NCBI GenBank assembly: GCA_964058805.1
Contig: CAXKVV010000338.1
Coordinates: 32,791-96,790 of the forward strand
Length of the DNA stretch: 64,000 bases
Origin: Schoenoplectus triqueter
Taxonomy: Eukaryota; Streptophyta; Magnoliopsida; Poales; Cyperaceae
Direction of reading: 5' to 3'
The position numbers and the translations under genes are program-made. The notes under the pieces were generated by a model. The model was not told where the DNA came from. It ran no database searches and saw nothing but the letters and a program-made list of their open reading frames with translations. Of this stretch, positions 60,738 to 64,000 are shown in pieces; position 1 is the stretch's first letter; each line of letters starts with the position of its first letter.

Positions 60738-61903
60738 TATTTTGTCCAATTATGATATTTATTTGATGTGTGGTGTTGATTTGTCAAGAAACTATAAATA
60801 AATAATTACGATGAAAGAAAAATATAAAAGAAATCTGCAAGCACAAAAACAGTTGTAAATGGACCAACTAATGACGTGCGTCGTTATATGACTAAGAAAT
60901 TTTCATTAATTGGACATTGATTCGTCCCAGTAATCAACTGATTATTTACATTTAAATTGGTTTCAGTACTACTATTATTAAATTTTAATTTCCCCAAATT
61001 AGGCCATTTATTCATTCAAAAAAAACAGCTAAAAAAATATTCATATTTTTATTTGTAGGTATTACATCTTAAAAATATCGAATCGTAATTTACTTGGAGA
61101 AAAAATATTTCTCAAACGAAAACTATAATTTATCTCCCAGAAATATTTTCAATGGCAAATTAATCCTTCAGTTTATTGACATGGATTGGAGAAAAGTTAG
61201 AATGTTAAATAATAAAATATCAATTTGAAAAAAATGTTGCAATTTTTTAATAAAATGATCCTATTTGTTGATCATATTTTATGTTTTCATTAAAATAACT
61301 AAAATAACAACATACATGTATAACAGGAGAGCATATAATAATAAAGACATATACTTTGATCTTTGAATAATTAAAATAATTAAACTAAGTTACAGAAAAT
61401 AGTATATTATGTATGATTTAATTTGTTCTAATACACATTATATATAGCTGTGGAATTAATATTTATTACATTAGATTAAAATTACTTATCGAACTTATAT
61501 TGAAGTATATATTCATAAAATTAATATCAATATTATTAAATTTGTACCAAACTCAGAATTATGATCTTTGACCTGAAGTTTTTCATGAGAAAAGATGTTT
61601 ATCTTCTTTCTATTTTTCAAGTTTATTTATATAATAAAAGATTTTTTCGACTATTGATTTCAAATAGAATACCTTAAAAATTAATTAAAGCATTCTTATG
61701 ATCTTATATTATAACGGTTTGATTTTTCTTTAAAATGATATTACTGAAGGTCCCGCTTTTGATTCTTCTTCATTTCCCTTATAATTGTTTTTGAGGCGAT
61801 TTCTTTCTCAATTAAAGTAAGATTGATATAATTAATACAACGTAGCAGCCGCTCCTATTTAAAAAGGAGCTTTGATCCAATTCCTCCCCCTCCTTGGAAG
61901 AGA
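60738..61903 (+). repeat. Duplicate of the MLO-like upstream region (copy B)
   Basis: 60,738-61,045 matches 59,584-59,885, and 61,838-61,903 matches 59,908-59,973, same strand, with few differences (for example AATGACGTGCGTCGTTATAT and GCTCCTATTTAAAAAGGAGC are identical). 61,046-61,837 is present only here. The match stops abruptly at GGAAGAGAAA. Confidence 0.9.
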
Positions 61904-62130
61904 AAGGAGGCCTCTGTCCCGGTTTCCACAAAAAAAGGACGACAGGAGATATAAATTTTCATTGTCAGCAAAAAGGGTTCACACAAATCAAAAAGAGAGA
62001 GGAAATCAGGGAAATAGGGATTTATTCCGTGTGGAACGTGGATCATGGACTGATTTCTTATTTCCGTTCTGGAAACAGAATGGCAAAGGAGGACCGTCAT
62101 TCAAAATTTTCGAATGATTTTTGTTGGTCT
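61904..62130. other. Unexplained GC-richer island
   Basis: A 230-bp stretch of mixed composition, different from the AT-rich surroundings. It has overlapping open frames on both strands (61,855-62,100 on -, 61,872-62,226 on +). None shows a family motif. It might be organelle-derived, an LTR fragment or part of an old promoter, and I cannot tell which. Confidence 0.4.
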
Positions 62131-62927
62131 CGTAATTTTTTTTTTTTATTAATAAAAATGTTGACATCATTCTCCCGTACTAACTTTACGATATATCTTA
62201 TTTTTTTTTTCATTTTAGATAGATAATTTTTACATATTTTTTATGATATATATCTTAAAAAACTAAATTTACATATATGTCAGAATCTTTCGTGTAAGAA
62301 GTGTACGAAATTCAAGTCAATTTCAAATTTGATCGGTCATTTGTAATGATTTTACTAAAAAAATTTAAATTATTTGATTGGAGATAAAAAATTTCTTCCG
62401 ATTTGGTATATTGTATCGAAATAATTAACCCAACTTCCGATTTGGTATATTGAGAAATTTTTCATGGTTGCGTACATCAGAAATTAGCCCAACTAATTAA
62501 GTTTGAGATATATTAAATACTATTATGCGAAAAAATAACCGAAATACATTTGCAACTCATTCATCTTGTCATCATTTAAATCAAATTATGATGTGAGTGT
62601 GTTGTAAAATATTAATAACCGAGACTGAAAATTGTATTTAAGTTAGAAATTAATTTTTTACATGAGATTCTGACTAAAGGCAAGGCAACATACGGTTCTT
62701 CAAAATGAATTAATCAAAATTATATATAAAAAATGAGATCAATAGCGACAAAGAACTCAGATCGATTCAAACGTCGTTTCTCCCAAAAATCCAGAAAACG
62801 CTTTTAGCCAGTGGGCTTGAGAAATTGACCAATAATCTGACCATTGAATGAATGTGTATGTTCCATTTAATGGAACGTAATCGCAAAGTTGGCATGAATG
62901 TAGAAATATATATATATATATATATAT

Positions 62928-63337
62928 AGTAAATTTACGATGAGCTTAAGCTCACGAAAAACCTCCGTGAATTTAGTTCAAAAAATATATCAAATGATCT
63001 TCAAATTTTAATTTTTCAATCTCATTAAATTCTTCATATTGAAATCTTATGGGGTACAAAAATTTGGGATGTTTCGAGGTTTTTAAGTCATTTTTTTCAA
63101 TATTTAAAAATAATGTACAAAGATTGAATATTTTATTATTATTTTCGGAGTTGATTTTCAAAAATTGAAAAAAATGATTTAGAAAACTCGAAACATCCCA
63201 AATTTTTGTACCCCATAAGATTTCAATATAAAGAATTTAATGAGAGTGAAAAATCAAAATTTAGAGATTATTATATATATTTTTTGAGCTAACCTCACGG
63301 AAGGCTTCCGTGAGCTTAAGCTCACCGTAGATTTACT
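62928..63337. mobile_element. TA-repeat-flanked foldback element 1
   Basis: 410 bp. Ends AGTAAATTTACGATGAGCTT and AAGCTCACCGTAGATTTACT are inverted. Arms of about 190 bp are complementary through TTATGGGGTACAAAAATTTG and CAAATTTTTGTACCCCATAA. Flanked by (TA)n at 62,907-62,927 and by (TC)n(TA)n at 63,338-63,363. Non-coding; open stretches within it are artefacts of the arms. Confidence 0.85.
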
Positions 63338-63363
63338 CTCTCTCTCTCTCTCTATATATATAT

Positions 63364-63768
63364 AGTAAAGCTAGCGTGCTCCTAGGAGTACGGAGCCCTC
63401 CGTGATTTTAGGTCAAAAAATATATCAAATGATCTACAAATTTTAATTTATTATTTTAATTAAATACATTATATTGAAATCTTATGGAGTACAAAAATTT
63501 AGGGTGTTTCAAATTTTTTAAGTCATTCTTTTCAATTTTTGAAAATTAACTCTAATAATAATAATAATATATTCAATGTCTGTACATTATTTTCAAAAAT
63601 TAAAAAGAGCGATTTAGAAAACTTAAAACATCTCAAATTTTTGTACCTCATAAAATTTCAATATGAAGAATTTAATGAGAGTGATAAATCAAAATTTGAA
63701 TATCATTTAATATACTTTTTGAGCTAGAATTACGGAGGGGCTCCATGATCCTAGGAGCACGTTAGTTT

Positions 63769-63772
<4 letters not shown>
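63364..63772. mobile_element. TA-repeat-flanked foldback element 2
   Basis: 409 bp. Ends AGTAAAGCTAGCGTGCTCCT and AGGAGCACGTTAGTTTTACT. The interior is clearly related to element 1 (TTATGGAGTACAAAAATTTA, TCAAATGATCTACAAATTTT) but the termini differ. TA repeats flank both sides. Confidence 0.85.

Positions 63773-63798
<26 letters not shown>
63773..63798. repeat. TA dinucleotide microsatellite
   Basis: Uninterrupted TA repeat between foldback elements 2 and 3. Confidence 0.95.
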
Positions 63799-63802
<4 letters not shown>

Positions 63803-64000
63803 ATTGACTATGATGATTCCATAAGCATTTTGAGTCGAAATACTTACGACTCGAATTTCAAAACCCCATGCTCAAAATTTTAATTTAAATATCTCAAAAG
63901 ATTTTTCATATCATAATCTTGTACATTATCAATTTTCATCAAATTTGGAGTACTATGCTTAATATTTTTTGAAAAATAACTCTAAAAATAATTAAAAATA
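63799..64000. mobile_element. Foldback element 3, cut by the window end
   Basis: Starts AGGGATTGACTATGATGATT immediately after the TA repeat and contains arm-like TATCATAATCTTGTACATTA and a GAAAAATAACTCTAAAAATAAT centre. This is the same layout as the left halves of elements 1 and 2. The right half lies outside the window. Confidence 0.6.

Larger units (their letters stand above)
60483..62927 (+). other. Putative first intron of the MLO-like gene
   Basis: Begins with a consensus donor. It contains a 26-bp direct duplication (60,660 and 60,715, GAAATCCATATATTCAATTT) at the edge of the duplicated promoter block. No MLO exon was recognised. Confidence 0.45.

Noticed and set aside
62973..63727. 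Two related 62-residue open frames on opposite strands
   Set aside because: They come from the inverted arms of the foldback elements; the similarity reflects the repeat, not a protein family.

Overview
This is nuclear DNA from a flowering plant, most likely a eudicot. It is AT-rich, with long non-coding stretches. It carries degenerate plant-type L1 and RTE LINEs, Ty1/copia and long-LTR retrotransposons, a Helitron, Tourist-like and foldback MITEs and a tRNA-derived SINE. The few gene-like pieces match plant families: plant TCP11-like protein, vacuolar H+-pyrophosphatase and MLO. No prokaryotic operon, rRNA, complete tRNA or CRISPR array is visible.

Layout. 1-11,660 is a LINE graveyard: two L1-type fragments on +, two on -, and RTE-type copies on +. 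Their ATT/ATC-rich 3' UTRs have become microsatellites. 11,700-20,800 holds gene fragments, all on -. These are a broken TCP11-like gene, an RS-rich exon, a broken type I H+-pyrophosphatase with introns retained, a second TCP11-like piece fused to it, and a possible small two-exon gene at 19,836-20,639. Tandem repeats and an inverted-repeat element with a nested solo LTR lie among them. 21,000-27,380 is mostly gene-free. It contains a Tourist-like element (22,132-23,573) filled with 1.1 kb of TAA/TCA-type repeat.

27,382-33,262 is a complete but dead Ty1/copia element on -, with two LTRs and a perfect 5-bp target duplication. 36,715-41,578 is an unusually long (4,864 bp) solo LTR with a perfect 5-bp target duplication. 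41,600-59,580 is intergenic DNA with MITEs, long inverted repeats, a short Helitron and a SINE head. 59,580-64,000 contains the best gene candidate, exon 1 of an MLO-family membrane protein on +. Its upstream region is partly duplicated in the following intron, and three foldback elements lie in tandem inside TA microsatellites at the window edge.

No intact multi-exon gene is fully contained here and there is no set of genes acting together. The most informative content is structural: exon-level shuffling of two unrelated genes, the very long solo LTR, the promoter duplication with apparent templated repair filler, and the TA-repeat-targeted elements. All similarity statements come from reading translations and from memory of the families; no database search was run.
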